From: Dendrolimus kikuchii
Taxonomy: Eukaryota; Arthropoda; Insecta; Lepidoptera; Lasiocampidae
Direction of reading: 5' to 3'
NCBI GenBank assembly: GCA_019925095.2
Contig: CM034397.1
Span: 3,739,763 to 3,803,762 of the forward strand
Length of the DNA stretch: 64,000 nt
The position numbers and the translations under genes were made by a program. This document shows positions 63,991 through 64,000 of this stretch, one piece after another; the first letter of the stretch is position 1, and each line of letters starts with the position of its first letter. The notes beneath the pieces are model-generated. The model did not search any database. It was not told the DNA's origin and saw only the letters and a program-made list of their open reading frames with translations.

Positions 63991-64000
63991 TAACAAAATT

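Overview
The window is nuclear DNA from an insect, most probably a moth or butterfly (Lepidoptera). The protein-coding genes are eukaryotic and intron-rich, and the DNA between exons is packed with BEL/Pao, Gypsy and Copia LTR elements, RTE-clade non-LTR retrotransposons with (TGTA)n tails, two tRNA-derived SINE families, hAT-type and other MITEs, and foldback elements. The lepidopteran assignment is inference from repeat style and protein similarity; no marker proves it. I see no bacterial operon, CRISPR array, plasmid or phage.

Five host genes can be supported by splicing exons by eye. (1) 1305-1469, plus strand: the last coding exon of an unidentified gene. (2) TRMT11 (tRNA guanosine-2 methyltransferase subunit), minus strand, 17078 down to 3164; eight exons found, with a conserved C-terminal segment apparently missing from the window. 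(3) An OVCA2-type serine hydrolase, minus strand, 22365 to 17711; four exons, complete, 245 codons. (4) MCM3, a replicative helicase subunit, plus strand, 23209 to 45229; 14 exons, complete, 805 codons, with all AAA+ motifs present. (5) Peter pan/SSF1 (Brix-family ribosome biogenesis factor), minus strand, last seven exons from 62639 to 50276; its 5' part lies beyond the right edge. OVCA2 and MCM3 are divergent and share an 843-bp intergenic region with two E2F-type sites. MCM3 and ppan converge.

Layout: 1-3.2 kb, end of the unknown gene, a degenerate RNase H relic, SINE and MITE. 3.2-17.1 kb, TRMT11, with introns holding a deleted Gypsy element (5146-8521), RTE tails, two MITEs and a tandem duplication. 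17.1-23.2 kb, OVCA2 with an RTE reverse-transcriptase copy in its last intron. 23.2-45.2 kb, MCM3; intron 10 carries a whole BEL/Pao element (34241-40384) and intron 11 a solo LTR. 45.2-50.3 kb, intergenic: hAT MITE and a duplicated segment split by another repeat. 50.3-64 kb, ppan, one intron of which contains a full-length Copia element (55877-60559) whose truncated 5' LTR abuts a ppan exon.

The most notable observations are: a Gypsy element whose reverse transcriptase, RNase H and integrase core are deleted in frame, leaving one 720-codon ORF; a Copia LTR edge that appears to supply the splice acceptor of a ppan exon; a repeat carrying a consensus E2F site in the MCM3 promoter; and a 48-bp RTE tail insertion whose empty site survives in the adjacent tandem duplicate. 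I found no clear candidate for an entirely new biological system.
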